A stretch of 64,000 bases of DNA, from assembly GCF_000217915.1 (NCBI RefSeq), contig NZ_AFOZ01000014.1:1-64000 (forward strand), given 5' to 3'. Both the position numbers and the translations under genes were made by a program. This DNA comes from Shewanella sp. HN-41 (GTDB lineage: Bacteria; Pseudomonadota; Gammaproteobacteria; Enterobacterales; Shewanellaceae). Under the pieces are notes generated by a model. That model was not told the DNA's origin and ran no database searches. It worked only from the letters and a program-made list of their open reading frames with translations. Shown here one piece after another: positions 45,582 to 54,998 of this stretch (positions within the stretch are counted from its first letter, which is position 1; each line of letters starts with the position of its first letter).

Positions 45582-48167
45582 ATGAAAAGACCTCAAATTC
45601 TACCCAGTGCTTGTGCAATTGCGATTGCCATGGCATTTGCACCAACTGTTGCCAATGCGGCTGATAACGGTGCAGAAAAAGTTGAACGCATTGAAGTAAC
45701 AGGCTCTCGTATTAAGCGAACCGATATCGAAGGGCCTTCTCCCATTCAGTCGATCAGCAAAGATGATATCGCAAATATGGGCTTTGATAACCTGCAGCAA
45801 TTGCTCGAACGTATGCCTGCTAACGGCGCTGGGGCCTTCTCTACCCGAGGAAACAGCCAAGATTCTACCGCCAACGGTGGCGCATCTATCAGTTTGCGTG
45901 GCTTAGGCCCCGATGCAACACTGGTGCTCATTAACGGCCGCCGCGTTGCGGCGAGCGCTTTTGCTGAAGGCATTACTAATTCCTTCGTCGATATTAACAA
46001 TATCCCGGTTTCAGCTATCGAACGTATCGATATCCTTAAGGATGGTGCCTCGGCGATTTATGGTTCTGATGCGATTGCGGGTGTGGTGAACATAGTCCTA
46101 AAGAAAGACATCGAAGGTATTGAAGTTAACGTTGGCTACGGTGAGACCTCGGGCACGGGTTACGATGAAACCACGGCTAACTTAGTTTGGGGTGTGAAAT
46201 CAGAGAAGGGCAGCGCCTCTGTTATCCTCGATTACTTTAAAAACGGAACACTTTCGGCGACCGATTTAGGCCGTTTCGGCAGCGCCGATCAGAGTCCTTA
46301 CGGCGGTGAAGATTTCCGTTCTTCACGCGGTTTTCCAGGTTATTTCTATGTCGATGGGGTGAAAACAATTGACCCTGCTTGCCCTGCTGACCGTGCAACA
46401 GCTAGCGGTAGCTGTCTATTTGATTACGGCCCGTATAACTTAGTGGCTCCAGCGGCTGAACGTATCGGCGCTATCGGTCAATTTGATTACCATTTTAATG
46501 ATGATTTAACCGCCTTCCTTGAATTAGCCGCCCAGCACAACACATCGGAAGCGGGTGGTGCGCCGACGCCACTCGATGAAGATGCTGGTTTGACTGTACC
46601 GGGAACACACCCTAATAACCCTTGGGGTAAAGATATTGAAATTGGTCGTTTCCGTACCGTAGATGCGGGTGCGCGCCGTTGGGATATTGAATCTGATACC
46701 CTACGTTTAGTGGCTGGTTTACGTGGCACAGTAAAAGATTGGGATTGGGAAGCCTCAGTACAACGTGGTCGCAGTGAGTCCACTCAAACTGGCGATCGTA
46801 GCCAAGGTTGGGTAAGAACCGATTATCTGCAAGCCGAGATTGACGCTGGTCGTTACAATCCATTCGGTGGCACCATGAATTCTCAGGAAGTGATTGATGC
46901 CATTACCACTAGCCTAGTGCGTCAAGGTTTATCCACCATGACCTCCTATGCGGCTAATATCTCTGGTCAAGCATTCACTCTGGCCGATCGCGATATTATG
47001 ATGGCGGCGGGAGTTGAGTACCGTGAAGAAAGCGTGAGTGACGTACCGGATGAACAGTTCCAACGTGGCTTGATTTTTGGTACTGAAGCCGTATCGGCCG
47101 CCGCATCTCGCGATCAATATGCGGGTTATGTGGAGTTTTCGATTCCTGTTACCGATAGCTTTGAATTACAGCTGGCTGGCCGTTATGACCACTACAGCGA
47201 TTTTGGCTCAACCACAAACCCTAAAATCGCCTTCCAATGGGGGGTTACCGACGAACTCACCACCCGTGGTTCTTGGTCTACGGGATTCCGTGCTCCATCA
47301 TTGGCGCAAATTGGTTTAGGCCCTTCACGTGAAAGTAGTTTCTTTATCGACACTTACCGCTGCGCCGCCGACGGCGTTGATTGTGAAGCATTGGATTACA
47401 ACACTGAGTTCCAAGGTAACTCAGAGTTGGATGCTGAAGAATCTGAAACTTGGAACTTGGGTATGATCTGGGCGCCAAGCCAGAAGTTTGATATAGGTTT
47501 TGATGTCTATAGCATCACTCAAGATAACAAGATTGATAAGCAGCCATTGGGCGATATCTATACCGCTAACTGTAATGACCAAAATAGTACAGTGTGCGAG
47601 CGTTTAGCGCCACAAGCGGGTCAAACCTTAGGCCCGATTAGCATTATCCACTCAAGCTTTATTAACTTAAGCTCGCAGGATGTGCAGGGTGTGGATATTT
47701 CAACCCACTACGGACTCGAATTCGATAATTTTGGTGATTTGAAGTTTGGCCTAGAGTACAGCTACTTACATAACTTCGAAAAAGATGGTCTCGATTACAC
47801 TGGCGAGTATAAGTTTCCACAACATCGTTGGTTACTCACCAGTAATTGGACCATGGATAACTTTGCCGCCAACATTAACCTGAGCTATATCGGTGAGTTT
47901 GAAGATACGCCTGATAGCGATTTTGATGGTGTGTTGGATTTCGAAAACAATACGTCTCGTACGATTGATGCACAGATATTAGTCGATATGTCAGGATCTT
48001 ATCGCTTTAATGAAATGTTCAAGCTGACACTAGGCGTGAATAACGTGTTCGATGAAGAGCCACCATTTGCTATCGGTGACGGTGATACTGATCTTTATGG
48101 TTATGTGATTTCCGTTCATAACCCAATGGGACGTTATATCTACACTAAACTGACGATGAATTTCTAA
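45582..48167 (+). CDS. TonB-dependent receptor (large, CarbA/oligomer type)
   Basis: An 861-residue outer-membrane receptor. The signal peptide ends APTVANAAD, followed by a TonB box near VERIEVTGSRIKRTDIEGPSPI. The plug includes LERMPANGAGAF, SISLRGLGPDATLVLINGRRV and DILKDGASAIYGSDAIAGVVNIVLKK. The GSRIKR...EGPSP N-terminus is typical of receptors for peptides or carbohydrates in Shewanella and Xanthomonas, not of siderophore receptors. The barrel ends KLTMNF with a terminal Phe. ATG at 45582 has AGGGA six bases before it; the earlier ATG at 45576 has no room for one. No neighbouring enzyme identifies its substrate. Confidence 0.88.
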   Translation: MKRPQILPSACAIAIAMAFAPTVANAADNGAEKVERIEVTGSRIKRTDIEGPSPIQSISKDDIANMGFDNLQQLLERMPANGAGAFSTRGNSQDSTANGGASISLRGLGPDATLVLINGRRVAASAFAEGITNSFVDINNIPVSAIERIDILKDGASAIYGSDAIAGVVNIVLKKDIEGIEVNVGYGETSGTGYDETTANLVWGVKSEKGSASVILDYFKNGTLSATDLGRFGSADQSPYGGEDFRSSRGFPGYFYVDGVKTIDPACPADRATASGSCLFDYGPYNLVAPAAERIGAIGQFDYHFNDDLTAFLELAAQHNTSEAGGAPTPLDEDAGLTVPGTHPNNPWGKDIEIGRFRTVDAGARRWDIESDTLRLVAGLRGTVKDWDWEASVQRGRSESTQTGDRSQGWVRTDYLQAEIDAGRYNPFGGTMNSQEVIDAITTSLVRQGLSTMTSYAANISGQAFTLADRDIMMAAGVEYREESVSDVPDEQFQRGLIFGTEAVSAAASRDQYAGYVEFSIPVTDSFELQLAGRYDHYSDFGSTTNPKIAFQWGVTDELTTRGSWSTGFRAPSLAQIGLGPSRESSFFIDTYRCAADGVDCEALDYNTEFQGNSELDAEESETWNLGMIWAPSQKFDIGFDVYSITQDNKIDKQPLGDIYTANCNDQNSTVCERLAPQAGQTLGPISIIHSSFINLSSQDVQGVDISTHYGLEFDNFGDLKFGLEYSYLHNFEKDGLDYTGEYKFPQHRWLLTSNWTMDNFAANINLSYIGEFEDTPDSDFDGVLDFENNTSRTIDAQILVDMSGSYRFNEMFKLTLGVNNVFDEEPPFAIGDGDTDLYGYVISVHNPMGRYIYTKLTMNF

Positions 48168-48215
48168 TTGAAGTCCACTTGGCTAACTCAATAGCCATGA
48201 ATGTCATTAAATCAT

Positions 48216-48241
48216 AACGGCGCATTAAGCGCCGTTTTTTT
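48216..48241 (+). terminator. Terminator after the TonB receptor gene
   Basis: AACGGCGC, loop ATTAA, GCGCCGTT, then a T-run. Confidence 0.85.
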
Positions 48242-48318
48242 ATGGGCAGATTTGCACTAATGCAAACTCAGTGTATCTTCGTTAGGACACGAATTAACCG
48301 AACTAAAAGGACGTTGCA

Positions 48319-48948
48319 ATGATCACTTTATATGGCACACCGCGTAGCCGCGCATTACGGGTTGCTTGGGTATTAGAAGAATTAGGCGTTGACTGGGAGT
48401 TCTCCTTTGTCGACATGAATAAGGGTGAGCACCACAGTGAGGCATTTTTAGCACTTAACCCCTGTGGTAAAGTGCCAGTGTTAACGGATGATGAGCTGGT
48501 ATTGTCTGAATCTGCCGCCATCTGTCTGTATTTGGCTGAAAAATTTGGCAAACTCTTGCCGCCAGTAGGCAGCGCGGCATCCGGTCTGCATCATCAATGG
48601 ATTAGCTTTATTATCACTGAGCTTGAGCAGCCACTGTGGACCTTAGGTAAGCATAAATTTGCCTTACCTGAAGCGCAGCGCCATCCGCAGATCATGCCCT
48701 GTGCCGTTTGGGAGTTTGATAAGGCGGTAGCTTTAGCTGAAAACATGCTGCCAGACACCACGTTTTTACTCGGTGATACATTATCGGTCGCCGATATTCT
48801 CCTTGCCCATACCTTGATGTGGGGTACCCTATTCGAGCAACAAATTCCGCCTAAATTGGCGGCCTATCGAGATAGATTAGCCGCTCGGCCTTCGCGTAAG
48901 TCGGCGTTGCAGAAAATGGATGCGGTTGTCGCCCATGCTCACGATTAA
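48319..48948 (+). CDS. Glutathione S-transferase
   Basis: A 209-residue cytoplasmic protein. The thioredoxin-like N-terminal domain (MITLYGTPRSRALRVAWVLEELG, then CGKVPVLTDDELVLSESAAICLYLAEKF) binds glutathione; the helical C-terminal domain starts near residue 90. The S-E-S-A motif of the glutathione site is present. It detoxifies electrophiles by conjugation or reduces them; specific substrate unknown. Its own promoter lies after the TonB receptor terminator. Confidence 0.9.
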   Translation: MITLYGTPRSRALRVAWVLEELGVDWEFSFVDMNKGEHHSEAFLALNPCGKVPVLTDDELVLSESAAICLYLAEKFGKLLPPVGSAASGLHHQWISFIITELEQPLWTLGKHKFALPEAQRHPQIMPCAVWEFDKAVALAENMLPDTTFLLGDTLSVADILLAHTLMWGTLFEQQIPPKLAAYRDRLAARPSRKSALQKMDAVVAHAHD

Positions 48949-48976
48949 TCCGTAGCTAGCGTTGATTTGGGACAGT

Positions 48977-49004
48977 AAAAAGGGCAGGTGAGTGAACCTG
49001 CCCT
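48977..49004 (-). terminator. Terminator for the HTH/SUKH operon
   Basis: AGGGCAGGT (48981-48989) pairs with ACCTGCCCT (48996-49004); a T-run follows on the minus strand. Confidence 0.75.
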
Positions 49005-49034
49005 CGATAATGGCCCCGTTAAGCAAGTGTGGCA

Positions 49035-49974
<940 letters not shown>

Positions 49975-50023
49975 GGCTTTCCTGACTGTGGCATTGGGCT
50001 GTGACTGGGCTATGGCGCGGGAT

Positions 50024-50071
50024 TATATACCCAAGCACCCCTTATATGCGAATTTCAGAGTGCCTAGGGTG
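50024..50071. repeat. Dispersed palindromic repeat, degenerate copy
   Basis: TATATACCCAAGCACCCC, then GAATTTCAGAGTGCCTAGGGTG, pair imperfectly (ACCC-CAC/GTG-GGGT). It shares ATACCCAAGC and TTTCAG with 11121-11154 and 39697-39742. Confidence 0.5.
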
Positions 50072-50201
50072 TTAGATTTAAGCTGTGTCAATGGTGGACT
50101 GTCGGTCTGTTTTTGAATGGACTCGGAATGGATTATGACTTTTAGTTAAAAAAAGCGCTGGTATCTTTGCAGATAACCCGCGCAAGAGTGAAATAGGTTG
50201 C

Positions 50202-50987
50202 TTAAGCCACAGCGACTCGTAATAAACTGGCTTCATCGACACGTTTATAGTTAAGCCACGTCCTATGGTAGAGCTTATGTGATTCTTGGCGTAATTGGGC
50301 GATTTGCGCTAATTCAAACTCACTTAAAGGGCGTTGTTGCTTGATTGCGGTAGCTTCAATCAATTGCACTTTTTCATAAACCTGGTGCTCTGGGCCACTT
50401 TTTATCTGGGCAATATCCTTAAGGTGTAACTGAACTTCGGCAATCATACCTGTGCTGGGTAAACGTACCAGTAGGTTTAGGTCGCGGTAGCCTGAGGCCT
50501 TAGGTTCGGCAAAACGGTTTTTCTGTTTAACGACTTGGGTTTGTTCAGTCAGTATGTGATAAGCCTGCATCAGCTCTTGAATGCTATCTGTGACTATGCT
50601 GGCTCTGGCAAGATCGGTGAGCAGGCTGGCATCACCCTTAAATTTCGTCGCCACTTTTTGTGCGGCGCGTGGGTAACTTTTAACTGGGGGAATAATGACC
50701 TGTGAGCCTGACTGTGTGGCAACATTCTGCAGTAATTGGCTTAACTCCGCTTGGGCATAGTGGGCGCTAGCGTATAAATTTGCTAAGTCGCTCGAAGCTT
50801 GGCGTGGCGTATCGAAGGTTTGACTGCTAATTGCATAGAGACCTTCTAAATCATGGCTATGTGTCTGTCTTGCACTGTAATTACCAGATTCAGCTTTAGC
50901 ATCATTGATATCGAGGGGATTGGCTACTGCGGCGCGGGTCGATAATAAGAGTAGAAAAATAAAAAAGGTACGAAATAACTTATTCAT
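50202..50987 (-). CDS. Exported RelA/SpoT-fold protein
   Basis: A 261-residue protein with a clear signal peptide ending AAVANP (about residue 22). Residues 100-205 match the synthetase core of RelA/SpoT enzymes: KSYPRAAQKVATKFKG, LTDLARASIV (Asp125 at the place of the metal-binding Asp), SGYRDLNLLV (166-173, the GYRSLH element), AEVQL (Glu184, the EVQ element) and HQVYE. The key residues are kept, so it may bind nucleotides, though an export signal is unusual for a (p)ppGpp synthetase. It could be a periplasmic enzyme, a secreted toxin, or a fold reused for another role. No immunity or secretion gene is adjacent. AAGGAAG lies 10 bases before the ATG. Confidence 0.7.
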   Translation of the reverse strand: MNKLFRTFFIFLLLLSTRAAVANPLDINDAKAESGNYSARQTHSHDLEGLYAISSQTFDTPRQASSDLANLYASAHYAQAELSQLLQNVATQSGSQVIIPPVKSYPRAAQKVATKFKGDASLLTDLARASIVTDSIQELMQAYHILTEQTQVVKQKNRFAEPKASGYRDLNLLVRLPSTGMIAEVQLHLKDIAQIKSGPEHQVYEKVQLIEATAIKQQRPLSEFELAQIAQLRQESHKLYHRTWLNYKRVDEASLLRVAVA

Positions 50988-51008
50988 AACGGCCTACTTC
51001 CTTATTGA

Positions 51009-51024
51009 AGTGATACACATCACA
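51009..51024. promoter_or_regulatory. Candidate CRP site
   Basis: AGTGA-TACACA-TCACA matches the CRP consensus TGTGA-N6-TCACA at 9 of 10 positions. It lies 22-37 bp before the start codon of the RelA/SpoT-fold gene. Confidence 0.5.
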
Positions 51025-51122
51025 GTGACCACCTTAGGCTGCTATGGCTTAATTAGAGCTGAATCAATGATGAAGCTTTATTCATGTTCGGCTTAGGCTT
51101 ATCTCTTTTACCTAGGCCAATA

Positions 51123-51157
51123 AAAATGGCGCCACCCGTTACAGGTAGCGCCATTTT
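51123..51157 (-). terminator. Terminator after pepO
   Basis: AAAATGGCGC (51123-51132) pairs with GCGCCATTTT (51148-51157). The minus-strand side ends in TTTTTATT. Confidence 0.75.
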
Positions 51158-51196
51158 GTGGCTCAGCCAAGTGGCAGAGCTATGATTTAATTTGGC

Positions 51197-53287
51197 TTAC
51201 CAAATTTTTACGCGTTTTTCTGGGGCGATATACATAGTATCACCGGGTTTTACATCATAGGTAGTGTAAAACTCAGGCATGTTAGATAATGCACCTAAGG
51301 CGCGGAATTCCGCTGGCGAGTGTGGATCGGTCGCAACGCGGTTACGCAGTGCTTCTTCCTTGGCTTTGGCGCGCCAAATTTGGGTGAAGCCGATGAAGAA
51401 ACGTTGATCGCCAGTTAAACCGTCGATTACTGGTGCTTCTTTACCGTTCAATGACTTCTTGTATGCGCGGTAAGCGATAGTCACGCCTGATAAGTCACCG
51501 ATGTTCTCACCTAAGGTCAAACCACCATTGACATGCAGATCGTCAAACACATAGTAACCGTCATACTGGGCGATCAGCGCTTGGCCGCGGGCTGAGAACT
51601 CTGTTAAGTCCTGCGCCGTCCACCAGTCACGCATATTGCCTTCGCCATCGAACTTGGCACCTTGGTCGTCGAAGCCGTGGCCCATTTCGTGGCCGATCAC
51701 GGCGCCAATACCACCATAGTTAACTGCATCATCCGCTGCCATGTTGAAGAAAGGGGGCTGCAGAATAGCGGCAGGGAACACGATTTCGTTCATGGTTGGA
51801 TTGTAGTAAGCATTGACCGTTTGTGGCGTCATGTGCCACTCATCTTTATCGATCGGTGCGCCTAACTTAGCCAGAGACTTAGCGTGTTCAACTTCACTGG
51901 CACGCATAGCGTTACCGATCAGGTCATCGGCTTTGATGGTCAGCTTACTGTAATCTTCCCATTTGTTGGGGTAACCAATTTTGGGGTTAAATTTCGCTAA
52001 CTTATCCGCCGCAGCCACTTTAGTGCTGTCGCTCATCCAGGTTAAATCTTTGATGCTGTCGCCGTAAGCGCCACGCAGATTTTCAACCAGTACTTGCATA
52101 CGTTCTTTGGCTTCAGGCGTAAAATGACGCTTCACATACACTTTGCCGACCACTTCGCCTAAAACACCGTTGACAGCGGCCACACCGCGCTTCCAGCGAG
52201 GCTCTTGTTCCTCTTGTCCGTTTAAGGTTTTTGCGAAAAAGGCAAAGTTTTCGTTATCGAGTTCTTCGCTTAAGTTGCTGGCGGCGTGGGTCAATACCTG
52301 CCACTGCATGTAGGTTTTCCAGGTGGCGAGATCCGTTGTCTTGATGATTTCGTTTAGGCCTTGGATATAGCTAGGCTGATTAACGATAATATCGGTTTGC
52401 TTATCGGCACCTAAAGCGGCTAAGTAACCAGTCCAATCGATATCCGGTGCTAAGGTCGCCAGATCTTTTACTTGGTATAGGTTGTATGTCTTAGTACTGT
52501 CGCGGGTTTCTACGACATCCCAGTGCTTAGCGGCAATGGCGGTTTCTAGGGCTAGGATAGATTCTGCGCTAGCCTTAGGATTAGCAAGACCTGCCAAGGT
52601 AAACATTTTTTCGATGTGGGCTACATAAGCCTTACGGATATTAACGAAGCGCTCTGATTCGTTAAAGTAGTAGTCTTTTTCCGGCAGGCTTAAACCGTAT
52701 TGCCATAGGTGGGTGGCATAGCGGCTCGAATTCTTGGCATCGATATCGATATAAAATGCCATTGGAGTCCCCGCCCCAGCGATTTGGCTGTGGGCGAAGT
52801 ATTTCACGAGTTCATTCTTGTCCTTTAGAGCATTAATTGCATCAAATTCACCTTGGATTGGTGTCACACCCAGTTTGTTGAGTGTGGCAGTGTCCATAAA
52901 TGAGCGATATAAATCGGCTACTTTCTGTTCGTCTGTGCCCGCTGCCAGATTCGGCGTTGCCGCCACTTCTTCTATAATGGCTTTTACATCGTCACGTGAC
53001 TTTTCACGTAAGTCATAGAAAGCGCCAATGCTAGTGCGATCCGCTGGGATCTCGGCTTTCTTCAACCAATCGCCGTTTACATATTCATAAAAGTCGTCCT
53101 GTGGGCGAATGGATTTATCAAAGTTTGCAAATTCAATCCCCGAGCCTAAGGCTTTAGAGACCGCGGCGGCAGTGGCAGTTTTACTGATTTCTGCTTCTGG
53201 GGTTTTCACATCAGCAGATTTGTCATTACAGGCAGTCAGTCCTGCAATAAGTGAGGCACATAGTCCCCCAATGAGTACTTTTCTCAT
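51197..53287 (-). CDS. pepO: M13-family metallopeptidase (PepO/neprilysin-like), lipoprotein
   Basis: A 696-residue exported zinc peptidase. The signal peptide ends LTAC (lipobox, Cys20), so it is anchored in the envelope. The active-site motif VIGHEMGHGFDDQG (about residue 530) supplies the HExxH zinc ligands, and GENIGDLSGV about 60 residues later gives the third ligand Glu. NAYYNPTMNEIVFPAAILQPPFF is also a family landmark. It cuts small peptides in the periplasm. The promoter region contains unusual palindromes (53482-53497). Confidence 0.93.
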   Translation of the reverse strand: MRKVLIGGLCASLIAGLTACNDKSADVKTPEAEISKTATAAAVSKALGSGIEFANFDKSIRPQDDFYEYVNGDWLKKAEIPADRTSIGAFYDLREKSRDDVKAIIEEVAATPNLAAGTDEQKVADLYRSFMDTATLNKLGVTPIQGEFDAINALKDKNELVKYFAHSQIAGAGTPMAFYIDIDAKNSSRYATHLWQYGLSLPEKDYYFNESERFVNIRKAYVAHIEKMFTLAGLANPKASAESILALETAIAAKHWDVVETRDSTKTYNLYQVKDLATLAPDIDWTGYLAALGADKQTDIIVNQPSYIQGLNEIIKTTDLATWKTYMQWQVLTHAASNLSEELDNENFAFFAKTLNGQEEQEPRWKRGVAAVNGVLGEVVGKVYVKRHFTPEAKERMQVLVENLRGAYGDSIKDLTWMSDSTKVAAADKLAKFNPKIGYPNKWEDYSKLTIKADDLIGNAMRASEVEHAKSLAKLGAPIDKDEWHMTPQTVNAYYNPTMNEIVFPAAILQPPFFNMAADDAVNYGGIGAVIGHEMGHGFDDQGAKFDGEGNMRDWWTAQDLTEFSARGQALIAQYDGYYVFDDLHVNGGLTLGENIGDLSGVTIAYRAYKKSLNGKEAPVIDGLTGDQRFFIGFTQIWRAKAKEEALRNRVATDPHSPAEFRALGALSNMPEFYTTYDVKPGDTMYIAPEKRVKIW

Positions 53288-53481
53288 GTCGTTTCCTTCG
53301 AGTTTATTATAGTGCCCATAATTGGGATTTTTATTGGTAAAAACTGGGATTGCTTCAGGTGCAATGGGATGTATGTTAATGCTTTAATGGGAATCTAAAC
53401 AAGGTGATTACCCTTTTTATCGCAGATTTATCTTGGGTCATATGTAACTAAAGGTTACCAGTTACAGTCTTAACCTCATTA

Positions 53482-53497
53482 ACGGTAACATTACCGT
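53482..53497. repeat. Palindrome upstream of pepO
   Basis: ACGGTAA-CA-TTACCGT is a perfect 7-bp inverted repeat. GTAAC/GTTAC repeats lie nearby at about 53445-53466. It is about 195-210 bp before the pepO start, so it may be an operator, or it may serve the end of the next gene. Confidence 0.35.
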
Positions 53498-53550
53498 ATG
53501 CAAGCCTTTTCAGGTAAGCGAGTACTTAGTTTTCTCTTTTTTACACGCGA

Positions 53551-54105
53551 TCAAATGAGCTGCCTGATCGGCTTTGCGGGGTTACCTGCGACCACAGTTT
53601 TGGCCGCTACATTTTTTGTGACTAGGGCACCTGCGCCTATGATGGCGTCATCACCAATAGTGACACCTGGCATTATGATCGCGCCACCGCCAATCCATAC
53701 CCGTTTACCGATCTTAATTGCTCTCGCGGTTTCTAAACCTGAACAACGTAGCTCGGCATCGAGTGGATGACTCGAGGTATAAAACTGCGCATTGGGGCCG
53801 ACCATGCTCTGTTCGCCAATAGAAATGGGCGCATTATCCTGTAAGGTGACATTCACATTGATAAACACTTTGTCGGCAAGGGTGAGATTGATGCCGTAAC
53901 TGATAAAAATAGGCGTGGAGATAATCGCAGTGGGTGATTTATGGGGAATAAGTTGCTGACAGAGTTGGCTGTATTCTGTATTTTCTTGGTCAATAGTTTG
54001 ATTTAATTGTCTATTCAGTCGCTGCTGTTGCGCTCTTAAACTCAATAGTTCACTGGCAAGGCAATCATATTCTTGGCCTGTGATCATCTTTTGGAATTCA
54101 GTCAT
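53551..54105 (-). CDS. Maltose/galactoside O-acetyltransferase family (hexapeptide repeat)
   Basis: A 184-residue acetyltransferase of the Maa/LacA group. An N-terminal helical segment (TEFQKMITGQEYDCLASELLSLRAQQQRLN) precedes a left-handed beta-helix built of hexapeptide repeats (IKIGKRVWIGGGAIIMPGVTIGDDAIIGAGALVTKNVAAKTVVAGNPAK, in parts). The catalytic-type His is in YTSSHPLDAELR. It transfers acetyl from acetyl-CoA to sugar hydroxyls; exact substrate unknown. It is divergent from rsuA. Confidence 0.88.
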   Translation of the reverse strand: MTEFQKMITGQEYDCLASELLSLRAQQQRLNRQLNQTIDQENTEYSQLCQQLIPHKSPTAIISTPIFISYGINLTLADKVFINVNVTLQDNAPISIGEQSMVGPNAQFYTSSHPLDAELRCSGLETARAIKIGKRVWIGGGAIIMPGVTIGDDAIIGAGALVTKNVAAKTVVAGNPAKPIRQLI

Positions 54106-54244
54106 TTCATTTTCCCTATCGCGACGGCTGTCAATGCGTAAGGGCTAAATAGAAACACATCGGGTGCCGAGCAGCAATTCTTTGCCCTTTGTTATGCTCG
54201 GCCCCATAATATGGCAGTTTTCATTTAATAAGTTGAGTAATGAA

Positions 54245-54934
54245 GTGCGTTTAGACAAATTTATCTGTGAAAGTACCTCGCTGACTCGATCACTGGCCAA
54301 AAAAGCTTTGCACCGGGGTGATGTTAGTTGCGATGGCGTTGTTGTCAAAGACTCGGGCTTTAAGGTGACTGAGGGCATGCAGATCTGCCTCGAAGGCGAG
54401 CCTATTGCCCTAGTGGGCGAACGTTATTTGATGCTGAATAAACCCGTCGATACCATTTGCTCAACGATCGATGAAACCTACCCCTCTGTCTTGAGTCTGT
54501 TGGATTTGGCAAAACCTGAAACATTGCATATTGCTGGTCGCTTAGATGCTGATACCACCGGGCTAGTGCTGATCACGAGTGATGGCCAGTGGTCGCACCG
54601 AATCACCTCTCCGAAAAAAGACTGTGGTAAGCGCTATCTAGTGCAATTAGCCGAACCTGTCGATGCGAGCTTAATCGAGGTTTTTGCTGTGGGTGTTGAG
54701 CTTCGAAATGAAGAGGGACTGACTAAACCGGCGGTGCTTGAGATCATTGAACCGCAATGCGTACGCTTAACCATCACCGAAGGTAAATATCATCAAGTGA
54801 AGCGGATGTTTGCCGCGGTGGGAAATCATGTCGTTGGTTTACACCGTGAGAGTATTGGGCAAATTGAGTTAGACCCGGATTTAGCCCTAGGCGAGTGGCG
54901 TTACTTAACCTCCGAAGAGATTGCTTCAATCTGA
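54245..54934 (+). CDS. rsuA: 16S rRNA pseudouridine(516) synthase
   Basis: A 229-residue enzyme. An S4 RNA-binding domain lies at residues 1-60 (VRLDKFICEST, RGDVSCDGVVV). The RsuA-type catalytic domain has the active-site Asp in GRLDADTTGLVLITSDG and ends with ITEGKYHQVKRMFAAVGNHV and LHRESIG. It makes pseudouridine 516 in 16S rRNA. The GTG start at 54245 gives the standard MRLDKFI start and the E. coli length (231); the frame is open from 54164 but the extension is unlike the family. Confidence 0.92.
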   Translation: MRLDKFICESTSLTRSLAKKALHRGDVSCDGVVVKDSGFKVTEGMQICLEGEPIALVGERYLMLNKPVDTICSTIDETYPSVLSLLDLAKPETLHIAGRLDADTTGLVLITSDGQWSHRITSPKKDCGKRYLVQLAEPVDASLIEVFAVGVELRNEEGLTKPAVLEIIEPQCVRLTITEGKYHQVKRMFAAVGNHVVGLHRESIGQIELDPDLALGEWRYLTSEEIASI

Positions 54935-54953
54935 AGCTGAAGTGAGCCATAAA

Positions 54954-54981
54954 AAATGCCGCCCAAGTTTGGGCGGCATTT
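54954..54981. terminator. Bidirectional terminator between rsuA and the DUF4097 gene
   Basis: AAATGCCGCCCAA pairs with TTGGGCGGCATTT with T-tracts on both sides. Confidence 0.85.
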
Positions 54982-54998
54982 ATGTTTCTAAGCTGTGA

